Below, piece by piece: positions 48,126-56,230 of a stretch of DNA of 64,000 bases; position 1 is the first letter of the stretch, and each line of letters begins with the position of its first letter. The notes beneath the pieces were generated by a model that saw nothing but the letters and a program-made list of their open reading frames with translations, was not told the origin of the DNA and did no database searches. A program made the translations under genes and the position numbers. This DNA comes from Bacteroidota bacterium (GTDB lineage: Bacteria; Bacteroidota; Bacteroidia; AKYH767-A; 2013-40CM-41-45): the NCBI GenBank assembly GCA_016720935.1, contig JADKJP010000006.1:434001-498000 (forward strand). Reading direction: 5' to 3'.

Positions 48126-49070
48126 ATGATTACTGAAGCTGAAATCAAATCATTTCTGTCGGATTTACCACTGGATCTTCGCGTCGAAGTCTTACTTACT
48201 GACTTGTCGAAGAAAGGCTATAACATTAATGACCTGCTCATTCAGCCTGTTGGTATTTTTAAAAGGAAATTCAGCAGAGATATTGCTCATGTGGAAACGA
48301 TGGAAATGTCGAATTACAATGAGACAGTTGTACTGAAAGTAAATCGTGAAGGACTTTACGATGTGCTTCCCCAGTCTGTTTTTCATTATCCGGCCCAAAA
48401 GCCAAAACCTTTCAAGACAATATCTGAAATGGTGGAGGAGACAAAGCAACGGATTTTGGAAGAAGCTAATGCGAGGAAGTATTTTTTTGCATACGAGTCG
48501 GAGTTTTTTAAGCATCGCATCGCAACCGAAATACAGGAAAGAAAATTACTCGAAACCATTACCTACACGATGGATGATGAGAAAATTCTTTCTTATTGGG
48601 ATCTGCCTGACTTTTTGGATGCACGTCAAAAGGGTATATTGTTTTACCTTTTCCCGATCATCTTTCGTATCCGTGGCTCCCTGGATCTCATGCGGGAAAC
48701 TTATTCTATTATGCTGAGGCAAAAAGTTGTTTTTCAAAAGACTGAACCAAAATTGATTTCCAAACCTGCCGGATTGGGATTGAATAGACTTGGAGAAATG
48801 ATACTTTCTGTGGATTCAATTGTTGGGGATAACGATTACTCTATATTTGAAGCCATTAAAATTTCTATTGGTCCGGTACAAAAGGAAAACCTGATTAATT
48901 TTTTACCAGGCGGAAATGGCAAGAGAATTTTAGATCATTTGAATTCAATGTTTATGCCCTTCAATGTTGAGCCTGAAATTGAAATTCTTACTGTTAAAAA
49001 CACCTGGACGCTTGACAGCAAAGATAAAAAAGCCAGTCGTTTGGGCTATACTGCCTTTCTGACTGCATAG
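48126..49070 (+). CDS. tssG: T6SS baseplate protein TssG
   Basis: 314 residues from ATG 48126 (a TTG 6 bases earlier is in frame but unlikely). Position after tssE-tssF, size, and segments such as LPLDLRVEVLLTDLSKKGYN and LGLNRLGEMILSVDSIVGDN fit TssG of the Bacteroidota system, the partner of TssF in the wedge. Sequence similarity in this family is low, so context carries part of the call. It ends the plus-strand operon; a convergent response regulator gene begins 36 bases on. Confidence 0.75.
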   Translation: MITEAEIKSFLSDLPLDLRVEVLLTDLSKKGYNINDLLIQPVGIFKRKFSRDIAHVETMEMSNYNETVVLKVNREGLYDVLPQSVFHYPAQKPKPFKTISEMVEETKQRILEEANARKYFFAYESEFFKHRIATEIQERKLLETITYTMDDEKILSYWDLPDFLDARQKGILFYLFPIIFRIRGSLDLMRETYSIMLRQKVVFQKTEPKLISKPAGLGLNRLGEMILSVDSIVGDNDYSIFEAIKISIGPVQKENLINFLPGGNGKRILDHLNSMFMPFNVEPEIEILTVKNTWTLDSKDKKASRLGYTAFLTA

Positions 49071-49106
49071 AATAAAATTTGTCCTGATAGAATGTCGGAA
49101 TATTTC

Positions 49107-49745
49107 TTAAACCAAACCGCTTTTGAAGGCTTTGGCTACAGCTTCAGCTTTTGAATTTACCTGAAGTTTTTCGTAAATATTTTTAATGTGAAATTTGACA
49201 GTATCAATACTAAGATAACAGGCATCTGCAATTAATTTATAACTCATGCCTTTGACAAGCAGTTGCAGAATTTCTTTTTCCCTTTCGGAAAGATCAAATT
49301 CATTTTTTGTGGATACTTTTTGTATGGTAGAAAAGCGTTCAAGCACTTTTCGGGCTACAGAAGGACTCATTGGAGAACCTCCCAGATTTGCTTCGTGTAT
49401 CGCTTCGAGAATGCGTGATGGGGCTGTATTCTTCAGCAAATAACCAGAAGCGCCGGCACAAATCGCGTCAAATATTTTATCGTCTTCTTCATTCGCAGTT
49501 TGCATCAACACCAGGGTATTCGGGAAGTGCGATTTAATAACCTTTACCGCTTCAATACCATTCATTCCGGGCATTTCAATATCCATTAATATGACATCTG
49601 GTAAACTCCGGTTCATTTTCTGGAGAATGTTGTTTGCATCCGGGAATGAACCGGTGCAAATTAAGCCTGGAGAACATTGAACAAGATCAGTGAGCAGTTC
49701 ACGAAACATTCTGTTATCCTCGTAAATGGCGATTTTTAATGACAT
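49107..49745 (-). CDS. LuxR/NarL-type response regulator
   Basis: 212 residues. Receiver with the acidic pair E9-D10 (IAIYEDNRMF), phosphoacceptor D55 (VILMDIEMPGMNG) and the lysine in GYLLKNTAPS. The C-terminal LuxR-type HTH (about 148-208) reads LSEREKEILQLLVKGMSYKL, then ACYLSIDTVKFHIKNIYEKL. It lies between the tssEFG operon and the payload block, and no kinase is encoded beside it. It is a natural candidate to bind the box shared by the tssD promoters (55144 and 58198), but this is inference. Confidence 0.9.
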   Translation of the reverse strand: MSLKIAIYEDNRMFRELLTDLVQCSPGLICTGSFPDANNILQKMNRSLPDVILMDIEMPGMNGIEAVKVIKSHFPNTLVLMQTANEEDDKIFDAICAGASGYLLKNTAPSRILEAIHEANLGGSPMSPSVARKVLERFSTIQKVSTKNEFDLSEREKEILQLLVKGMSYKLIADACYLSIDTVKFHIKNIYEKLQVNSKAEAVAKAFKSGLV

Positions 49746-49939
49746 TCTTTAGCTTTCACTCTATGCAAAGCAATCTGTGAAATTGCTGATTTTACTTACC
49801 CAAGATAGGAAATTTATTCCAAGTATTGTGGCGCATTGACTCCCTTGAAAAGCATATAATTACTCAGTTTCATTGAACAATATTCCGGAACAATTAATTG
49901 GTTTGGTGAAGAGAGTTCAAATGATACTAATGTATGATT

Positions 49940-50371
49940 TTATTTTTTGGCATAGATGACTATTGATCCGGAGGCAAAATCATGAATGGCACGTTTGGAT
50001 TTATTGGATGTTACAGTGAAGAAAGAAATTACTCCAAGGATTAACTTGACAACAAAGCGAACATAGGAATTTGCAAGAGATAAACGTTTCTCCTCATTTT
50101 TAAATCGTCTTACCCGTATTCCTGCGGCCAGATTTCCGACAGTAGTTCCAACACTCAGGCAAAATGGTTCGTAGATTACAAACAGTCCAAGGAATAAAAA
50201 TCCACGAAGAGCACCATTGCTTTCTTCTTCTGATGTGCCAAACAAATTACTGATGATAAACATGCAAGTAATTAGTAAAACCTGGTCAACGATCAGCGAC
50301 TGAAACCGTTTAATCAGCGGTGGATAATTGACTGGTTCGCTTTGAATTTCATCAAGTACATCTGGTTTCAT
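49940..50371 (-). CDS. RDD-family membrane protein
   Basis: 143 residues with three hydrophobic segments (VDQVLLITCMFIISNLFG; GFLFLGLFVIYEPFCLSVGT; FVVKLILGVISFFTV), the R-x-x-x-x-V-D start (RFQSLIVDQ), and GTTVGNLAAGIRVRR, all typical of the RDD family. Family role is obscure. As the last gene of the payload block behind the lysozyme gene it might protect the envelope or be unrelated. Confidence 0.75.
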   Translation of the reverse strand: MKPDVLDEIQSEPVNYPPLIKRFQSLIVDQVLLITCMFIISNLFGTSEEESNGALRGFLFLGLFVIYEPFCLSVGTTVGNLAAGIRVRRFKNEEKRLSLANSYVRFVVKLILGVISFFTVTSNKSKRAIHDFASGSIVIYAKK

Positions 50372-50422
50372 TAGATAAATTGAAGTAGGGGATATGATAG
50401 AAATCGGAAACTGCCTGATGAA

Positions 50423-50677
50423 TTAATCCATGGGGTAGCGAAGAAATCGAACGTTATCAAAGGGATCGAATTCATATTCTGCTTCTTCGTCAAGCAGAGT
50501 GAAGTTCTTGTCAAACACACCTTGCTCACATTTATAAAACTTGGCTTCATCAGGAAAGATCCATGCAAAAAATGCAAGACCATGCTTAGAATCCATATAA
50601 AATCCATATCCATTTTCCTCATGAAAATTATACTTACGGTTCCATTCACTATTTTGAGCGGATATTTTCTTGAACAT
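50423..50677 (-). CDS. Small acidic protein next to lysozyme effector
   Basis: 84 residues, strongly acidic at the C-terminus (LLDEEAEYEFDPFDN), rich in aromatic residues (YGFYMDSKHGLAFFAWIFPD), no signal peptide or membrane span. No family recognised. It follows the lysozyme gene by 48 bases in the same direction, where an immunity or adaptor gene would be expected. A cell-wall toxin acts in the periplasm, so a cytoplasmic protein is a poor immunity candidate; a chaperone is another option. Confidence 0.55.
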   Translation of the reverse strand: MFKKISAQNSEWNRKYNFHEENGYGFYMDSKHGLAFFAWIFPDEAKFYKCEQGVFDKNFTLLDEEAEYEFDPFDNVRFLRYPMD

Positions 50678-50725
50678 TGCGGATGTAAATTTGAGCTTAT
50701 TTTTTCTATACTATGAAAAGGAATT

Positions 50726-51496
50726 TTACACAACCGGTTTTCCGGTGATCTTAAAGTCGCCAACAGGGGAGACAGTTCGTCCTTCATAAGTAATACCCTG
50801 ATCTATCAACTCTGCTTCTTTTTTTCTTCTCATAGAATAAGTCCGTATACTTTTTAACGTATCACGAACATTCTTCCAGTCACCTGCCAGAGCGAATTTC
50901 CACACTTTATTTACCTCATAACTTTCACTGAAGAAGTGATTCTGATATTGATGGAAGATTGAATACAATACCGTTTGGTACATGATATTCAGTTTATCGA
51001 AATTAACGGTAGAAGAACCATTGAATTTATCAGAGAGTTTTGGGAGTTTGGTACTGATTACTTTGTAATCAATTTCTTTAAGTTCTGAATGACTAAAGCT
51101 TGGTTTTTTAGATGGCGGTGGACCTGCGTAGCCCGCTGAAAAAGGAATTAATTTGTCTTCAAGATGACTATTAAATCTGAATTTACGTAAATCGTTAATG
51201 TTGTGTTTGGAAATATCAAATCCTGCGGCAATTGTAAATCCACTGTTTCCTACAGGTTTCCAGGTACGAGCCTGACTGGTTTTGCACAATGTTTCCAATC
51301 CGGGTATTTCGCCATTACGGCCTTTTCCCGGTTTCAGGCTTTGATTGTATTCACTTTTCAATTCCTGCGCCGGAACCTGGGTGGATCCTTTGGCAATGAA
51401 ACATCCCATTGGGATATACAATTCTGAACGGAACCCCTCAAATTCGGCGGAACGTAATGTGCCGATGATGAAATCAATGTTATCGGTGGCGGCCAT
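50726..51496 (-). CDS. Pesticin-like lysozyme, putative T6SS effector
   Basis: 256 residues from ATG 51496 (an in-frame codon 39 bases earlier is less likely). The fold signs match the pesticin/T4-type muramidase group: an E-G pair near residue 20 (SAEFEGFRSELYIP), then SGFTIAAGFDI (T88, D94), HNINDLRKF, and a late segment WKFALAGDWKNVRDTL with TYSMRRKKEAELI. In that group a Glu in the first motif and the Thr in the second serve catalysis. No signal peptide, as expected of a T6SS payload, which would cleave peptidoglycan in a target cell. It belongs to the minus-strand block behind vgrG. Confidence 0.7.
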   Translation of the reverse strand: MAATDNIDFIIGTLRSAEFEGFRSELYIPMGCFIAKGSTQVPAQELKSEYNQSLKPGKGRNGEIPGLETLCKTSQARTWKPVGNSGFTIAAGFDISKHNINDLRKFRFNSHLEDKLIPFSAGYAGPPPSKKPSFSHSELKEIDYKVISTKLPKLSDKFNGSSTVNFDKLNIMYQTVLYSIFHQYQNHFFSESYEVNKVWKFALAGDWKNVRDTLKSIRTYSMRRKKEAELIDQGITYEGRTVSPVGDFKITGKPVV

Positions 51497-51713
51497 ATGA
51501 TGAAGTTGTATTGTAAAAATATGTGAAAATTTCAAAAAATAAAATACTTGATTTTTTCTGAATATTTAAAGCGGCACTGTAGAATGAAAATAACAATCTT
51601 TTTTCAATTTACGAAATTTTGGGAGAGATATAACGACAATTAATGTTGGGTATAGGCGAATAATTTTTACAAACCTTATAAAGATGGGAATAAATATATA
51701 ATTATTGATTTCT

Positions 51714-52823
51714 TTAGTGATTAAATAAGGAAGCTGGCAGATAGCAAACATTCAGACGAGTAATTGATTCCGAACATTCACCTATCATGGACTGTTGCGT
51801 ATCAGGTGAACCTGGGCGGCTCTCCAACAGTGACGCGGCAGGACTTACTATGAGTTCATTCACAAGACCGCTACTACTTCCGACAATCGAGGAATCCATG
51901 CCATTCACAATATATTGCCCTGCTCCGGTAATGACTCCAACCTGGAATTCCCTCATGATAGCATTGGAAATGTTGCGTTCTGTTTGTAACAAATTTTCAA
52001 CTCTGGATAGATGTGCTGCAAGTGCTGCACGTCCTCGGGCATGCGCCGCAGTTCTTAATTCATCTAACAAAGATGTACGTGCGCCAGCATATGCTTCATG
52101 AAGTGAATCGGCCGCAATCCTTGAACTTGAAGCTGCAGTTCGTTCGGCGGCCTGCACATATTGCTCAAAGGCTGCACGTACCTCTCTACTTCTCGCGCCA
52201 CGGCGTAAAGCTTCTGCAAGTGCTGCCCTTTGTTGACTTTGCGAAAGTCTTGCGAATTCCTGGGAACTTAACCTCATGAATCCACCACTTCTCAGAACTT
52301 CAAGAATGCCTGCAGCGCCGGCTAATATCCCTAATGCATCGATTATGCGAATAGACCAGGCATATATTGCATCATTATCCAGTTCTTGAAGACTATTGGT
52401 GTCAGGATCTGTAATTGCAACATAAAGACGACCTGCGGAAACTCCGGTTTGAATTCCACCGATTATAGCACCACCTGCTGCGATCCACCCAATCGGGCCC
52501 GAAGCAATGGCCAACAAGCCAAATCCAATAATGGTGAAAGTTACTCCCAGAGTAAGACTGGTTGCTTCTGCACTTATTCTTGAACGGTTTGTCATCGTAC
52601 CATCGGGAATGTCAGGAAGCTCTGCTGTGGCGGATGTCGCCAGTGACGCACTTGGAACGTTTATAGTACTTTCTTCCACTAAAACTGCGTCCGCACGTGG
52701 AGGTATTGCATTCCTGATGATCTCACAAGTATCATCCCCATAATATCCGATAGCGCATCCCCTGATTTCAGGAATATTGTCAATTGCCCTGATGATTGCC
52801 TCCCGTCTTGCTCCAAAGATCAT
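51714..52823 (-). CDS. VgrG-linked membrane-active effector candidate
   Basis: 369 residues, start ATG 52823, 26 bases after vgrG. No known domain recognised. The N-terminal 75 residues are soluble (EIRGCAIGYYGDDTCEIIRN). Residues about 88-136 are a long Gly/Ala/Ile-rich hydrophobic hairpin (GVTFTIIGFGLLAIASGPIG, WIAAGGAIIGGIQ), with a second segment near 163-180 (ALGILAGAAGILEVL). Then comes a long Ala/Arg/Glu helical region (QQRAALAEALRRGA, AAHARGRAALAAHL). This soluble-hydrophobic-helical plan and the place after vgrG suggest a pore-forming or membrane-inserting T6SS effector. Its Ala/Arg content is unlike its neighbours, a hint of transfer. Confidence 0.6.
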   Translation of the reverse strand: MIFGARREAIIRAIDNIPEIRGCAIGYYGDDTCEIIRNAIPPRADAVLVEESTINVPSASLATSATAELPDIPDGTMTNRSRISAEATSLTLGVTFTIIGFGLLAIASGPIGWIAAGGAIIGGIQTGVSAGRLYVAITDPDTNSLQELDNDAIYAWSIRIIDALGILAGAAGILEVLRSGGFMRLSSQEFARLSQSQQRAALAEALRRGARSREVRAAFEQYVQAAERTAASSSRIAADSLHEAYAGARTSLLDELRTAAHARGRAALAAHLSRVENLLQTERNISNAIMREFQVGVITGAGQYIVNGMDSSIVGSSSGLVNELIVSPAASLLESRPGSPDTQQSMIGECSESITRLNVCYLPASLFNH

Positions 52824-52849
52824 AATACGATAAATTGAAATTATTTAAA

Positions 52850-54607
52850 TTAATTGATCATTACCATCGCACCTTTAACCTCTGTCATCGTTGTCCCCTG
52901 AACAGATACCATTGTTCCTTTCATTTCTGCTTTCACTGTTCCTTGTAAGGACAGATTCATGGTCGCTGAAATCTTCGTGTCCATCATTGAACTGGTAGTA
53001 AGCTTGTCCATAGTGGAAACCTTAAACTCTTTCATGGAATCCTGCTTCATGGAATCTTGCGTACTGAGAGACATTGCTTTCGTTGATTTGAGATTCAACT
53101 CACCACCAGCCTGTATATTTATGTTGTTGTCAGCTTTGATGTCAATTTCCGACGATTTAATCAGAATCTTCTTTTTGGATTTTAATTCGATTGTGTCGTC
53201 ACCTTTTAAAATCAATACACTTCCTTTTGCATCCTGAATGGTAATACTGCCATCCTTATCATTCATGATGATGGTATTTCCACTTCTGGTTTTTAAGGAT
53301 TTGATATCGTTGTTGTCATCACCTAATCCGGATTTAGCGGCACCGGTATACAAAGAGCCTACAATAAAAGGTTTGTCAACATCTCCGCCTTCGAAATCCA
53401 CCATTACATCCTCGCCAATTTCAGGAATAAAATGCCATCCCTTTCCTTTTCCGCTATGTGGGGTGGCAATTCTTACCCATGGAGAAATTTCAGACCATGA
53501 AAATTTTATTTTTACACGATCCAGTTTGTCACTGTCCTTGTTATCCTTTACAATTGCAGGTTGCATTTCTCCTTTTCTGAAAACATGAGGATTTGTATAA
53601 GGAGGAACTTCAACTTTTGCAGGAATCGCAGTGAAACTGTTACTGTAGTTTCCCAGTCGGGCTGAACTGTGTGTTACCGAAAGGACAATATATTCAGGGC
53701 TGTTACCACCGGAACTAATTTTAAACCGATGGCCTGGTTTTAATTCCGCCTTACTGCTTTGACCCCGCACAGTAAGTGCTCTTGCCGTTGCCGCTTTACT
53801 GTCAAGGTCCTTGGTGATGTCTAGCTGTTTTTTGTTTACAACATTCAACAAATGCACTCTTCGGTTCGGATCAGTTCTTGCAAAGAGGCTTTTGGATTTT
53901 GATAATGCAGGCTGTGAAAAACCATCCCCGGATTTCAATGCCGCCATATCGCCTTCAATTTTTTCACCCTTGTGCGCGTCAGTGCCGCTGTATGAAAACT
54001 TATTCGGTTGGAGGTTGGCCTGATATGTAATGTGTTGGATGTCCACTCCATTCTGTAAAGTCAGACCGCTGTTTTTTGTTTTTCCGAAATTTAATTTTTC
54101 TCCATCATAATAAAACCACTCACCGAAACGTGTAGCCAGCCTGGAGATAAATTGAAAATCGGTTTCATTGTATTGAGCAATGTAATGCTGTTCGTCTTTA
54201 TTTTCCGGATCAGCAGTAACATTAACGCCACTGTCGCCACACGATTTTTTTACAATCTGATCCAGTGGTTTTTTATAATAAGAAGTTGAACGTGGTGCAT
54301 CTTCAAGCAGTATTGTATGACTCTGCCCGGAAATATGGAAAACATGACTATCATCCCGATCTTCAATACTGATTTCGGTAATTATCCCTTTGAATTTATT
54401 TTGTCCCATGGTTATGGAAACTTCCTTGCTTATGAAATTCATGACCTGAGTCTGGATATCAGAATTCGACATGAAATCCTTGTATTTCCATTGGAAGCTG
54501 AAATGATGATGTTTTGCAACGGATTGCTCCAGGACGAGATTGTTGAAGATCACTTCCTCATCAGCGATTTGAATTTTAACTTCCGGGGCATTCAGATAGG
54601 TAGTCAT
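52850..54607 (-). CDS. vgrG: T6SS spike protein VgrG (TssI)
   Basis: 585 residues. An N-terminal gp27-like part (to about 340: VMNFISKEVSITMG, FKGIITEISIEDRD, YNETDFQFISRLATRFGEWF), an OB-fold hub (PAIVKDNKDSDKLDRVKIKF, HFIPEIGEDVMVDFEGGDVD, PFIVGSLYTG), and a gp5-like beta-helix tip (SGNTIIMNDKDGSITIQDAK, then repeating KSTKAMSL/TMDKLTTS strands) ending in MVMIN. It forms the puncturing tip on the Hcp tube. It is preceded by tssD (46 bases) and followed by the membrane-active candidate, so they are probably co-transcribed. Confidence 0.92.
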   Translation of the reverse strand: MTTYLNAPEVKIQIADEEVIFNNLVLEQSVAKHHHFSFQWKYKDFMSNSDIQTQVMNFISKEVSITMGQNKFKGIITEISIEDRDDSHVFHISGQSHTILLEDAPRSTSYYKKPLDQIVKKSCGDSGVNVTADPENKDEQHYIAQYNETDFQFISRLATRFGEWFYYDGEKLNFGKTKNSGLTLQNGVDIQHITYQANLQPNKFSYSGTDAHKGEKIEGDMAALKSGDGFSQPALSKSKSLFARTDPNRRVHLLNVVNKKQLDITKDLDSKAATARALTVRGQSSKAELKPGHRFKISSGGNSPEYIVLSVTHSSARLGNYSNSFTAIPAKVEVPPYTNPHVFRKGEMQPAIVKDNKDSDKLDRVKIKFSWSEISPWVRIATPHSGKGKGWHFIPEIGEDVMVDFEGGDVDKPFIVGSLYTGAAKSGLGDDNNDIKSLKTRSGNTIIMNDKDGSITIQDAKGSVLILKGDDTIELKSKKKILIKSSEIDIKADNNINIQAGGELNLKSTKAMSLSTQDSMKQDSMKEFKVSTMDKLTTSSMMDTKISATMNLSLQGTVKAEMKGTMVSVQGTTMTEVKGAMVMIN

Positions 54608-54653
54608 TTCTGGAAAATTTCAGGTGATTAATTTTTTATTGGAATGAATAGTG

Positions 54654-55073
54654 CTACTCGTTTGTAGGCCATAAATTTCGGTGTTCAACCACAGTGCCAC
54701 CTGAGCTCGATGTACTGGTGATCGTGAGTTGGTTCGCGGAAATGATCACACGTTCAACCATAGCATTATCTCCGAAATTGCTAAAGCTGTCAACATAAGA
54801 GACCATGAAAGCTGTTTTGAATTCTATTTCTTTCAATCGCTGTTCGCCATCACGCTGGTAGAAGGTGATCTTCCCGTCTTTCACCATTGTTGGATCAAGT
54901 GTCCACTGGGCAAGCGAAAGATCTCCTGTGGATTCTACCTCCAGTTCAACTGTTCCACCGTGTACACGGGAACTTGGAAGTCCGGATGAATCAGTGGGCT
55001 GCTGAAAAGCATAGCGACAACTAAAGACCCTCCAGGTTTTTCCTTCTATGGTTAATGTGGCTTTAAATGACAT
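54654..55073 (-). CDS. tssD: T6SS tube protein TssD (Hcp), divergent copy
   Basis: 139 residues. MSFKATLTIEGKTWRVFSCR, then SGLPSSRVHGGTVELEVEST, DGKITFYQRDGEQRLKEIEF and MVERVIISANQLTI are the marks of the Bacteroidota TssD family, which forms the hexameric tube. It differs clearly from the two near-identical copies at 57293 and 57734 and has a longer Ser/Thr-rich end. It is the first gene of the tssD-vgrG-effector unit and has its own promoter with the shared box. It may be specific for the payload behind it. Confidence 0.88.
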   Translation of the reverse strand: MSFKATLTIEGKTWRVFSCRYAFQQPTDSSGLPSSRVHGGTVELEVESTGDLSLAQWTLDPTMVKDGKITFYQRDGEQRLKEIEFKTAFMVSYVDSFSNFGDNAMVERVIISANQLTITSTSSSGGTVVEHRNLWPTNE

Positions 55074-55117
55074 GGCTCTTGATTTATTTAGTTAGTGTTA
55101 TTGTTGAATTCTTGAAT

Positions 55118-55170
55118 CAAAGATATAGGCGATGAAACCCTTCGTCAACTACCCAAAAGGGTGGAACATT
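55118..55170 (-). promoter_or_regulatory. tssD3 promoter with conserved upstream box
   Basis: On the minus strand: box at 55170-55144 with core CCACCCTTTTGGGTAG running into GTTGAC, whose TTG (55148-55146) can be -33; 20 bases; then TATCTTTG (55125-55118), an exact TAnnTTTG. The ATG is 45 bases downstream of the -7. The same box lies at 58224-58198 before the other tssD genes, 24 of 27 bases identical. Within the box ACCC and GGGT face each other across four bases. Confidence 0.7.
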
Positions 55171-55176
55171 CCCAGC

Positions 55177-55596
55177 TTATTTTTCCTTTCCAGACAATGG
55201 AACGGTAACTTCTCCTTTGGGATGATTCGTTACTTTGACAATAAATTTTGACAGCTCTCCACAATTCGGGCTGATTCCATTCTGTCTGATGAAAGAAGAA
55301 ATCAATCCGCCTTGCGAAGAATTTTGTCGAGCAGGAATATGCCCGATAGCAGTGCTGCGTCCACCTTCCAGTGTGCATGCAAATGGATATTCGTCACGAC
55401 TAAGTATACGTGGGACCTGGCTAGTTGTATTTCCATCGACGATCGTCATTGCCTCTTTTCTTCTCCCGGGATCAGAACCGGCATAAGTTAGTATTTGAGG
55501 ATGTTCTGACATTTGTGCATGCCAGATGTTGTCGGCAAGATCAGGATATTGCAAATAATTAATTTCAAGTACAGGGTATTTTCCAGAGTTTTTCAT
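55177..55596 (-). CDS. NucA/NucB-like DNase, putative T6SS effector
   Basis: 139 residues, no signal peptide. SRDEYPFACTLEGG (D68, E77) matches the core of the NucA/NucB deoxyribonuclease family, where the Asp of DE-(Y/W)-P and the Glu of EGG serve catalysis. It is followed by HIPARQNSSQGG, the family's second conserved block, and preceded by GRRKEAM, also typical. It lies in the minus-strand payload block after the 175-residue secreted protein and 103 bases before the next tssD. DNA cleavage in a target cell is the expected job. I see no clear immunity gene for it. Confidence 0.75.
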   Translation of the reverse strand: MKNSGKYPVLEINYLQYPDLADNIWHAQMSEHPQILTYAGSDPGRRKEAMTIVDGNTTSQVPRILSRDEYPFACTLEGGRSTAIGHIPARQNSSQGGLISSFIRQNGISPNCGELSKFIVKVTNHPKGEVTVPLSGKEK

Positions 55597-55702
55597 AGGT
55601 CGTTTTAAAATTTGATTAAATAAAAAGAAACAGAATTTGATTTATTTTCATCTGAATGATTGGTTTGAGGAAATTCAATTCTCAAAAGATGCTTGTGGTC
55701 CA

Positions 55703-56230
55703 TTAATGCAAAACAGGACTTTCGATTGAATATCTCAGGACGATAGTATTGCAGTAATTATTCTCATTTAAAAAACCAAAGCTAAGTGTGTTGTTTTTGC
55801 CATCGATTCGGTAATAGGTTGTTTGTTCTCCCATTTGCCCCGGACGAGGAGGAACAACCTGAATTGAATCTCCGAAATGTTCTTTGACATAGGCCCTGGT
55901 ATAACGATTGTCTTTTGTAAGTTCGAAAATAACGAGACATTCTTTGATCGCTTTTGAATCCGCTATCGGAAGACGCAATTCTAATCCGCTGAACGGAAAT
56001 TCCGATTTGTCTGAATGCCAAGAATAGACGGTAAAAAAGGCGTTTGATGTAATTGAGTCAACTTCTGTTTTCAGCGTCAGCAACTCTTCAATCTTTTCAA
56101 TATCGCCGGAGCGATTCACTATCAATTTTTGAATAATCTGTTCCATTTCGTTATCGGGTAGTTGGCCTTTAATGTTGCTGAACGGTAGGGTGGTGGTCAT
56201 GAGAATAGCAATTATGAAAGAGAGGTTCAT
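55703..56230 (-). CDS. Exported protein, probable immunity protein of the PAAR effector
   Basis: 175 residues with a signal peptide (MNLSFIIAILMTTTLPFSN) and a soluble mixed domain (FFTVYSWHSDKSEFPFSG, GQMGEQTTYYRIDGKN). No family recognised. Its ATG overlaps the stop of the PAAR-metallopeptidase gene as ATGA (56227-56230), a tight coupling typical of effector-immunity pairs. The signal peptide fits protection in the periplasm, where the protease would be delivered. Function is inferred from context only. Confidence 0.65.
   Translation of the reverse strand: MNLSFIIAILMTTTLPFSNIKGQLPDNEMEQIIQKLIVNRSGDIEKIEELLTLKTEVDSITSNAFFTVYSWHSDKSEFPFSGLELRLPIADSKAIKECLVIFELTKDNRYTRAYVKEHFGDSIQVVPPRPGQMGEQTTYYRIDGKNNTLSFGFLNENNYCNTIVLRYSIESPVLH

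Noticed and set aside
49793..49812. TTGGGTAAGT-like sequence before the LuxR-type regulator as a third tssD box
   Set aside because: Only the GGGTA part matches; the dyad and spacing to a -7 box are missing.
50371..50787. 138-codon minus frame overlapping the small acidic gene and the lysozyme gene end
   Set aside because: It lies in another frame over two better-supported genes and shows no domain.
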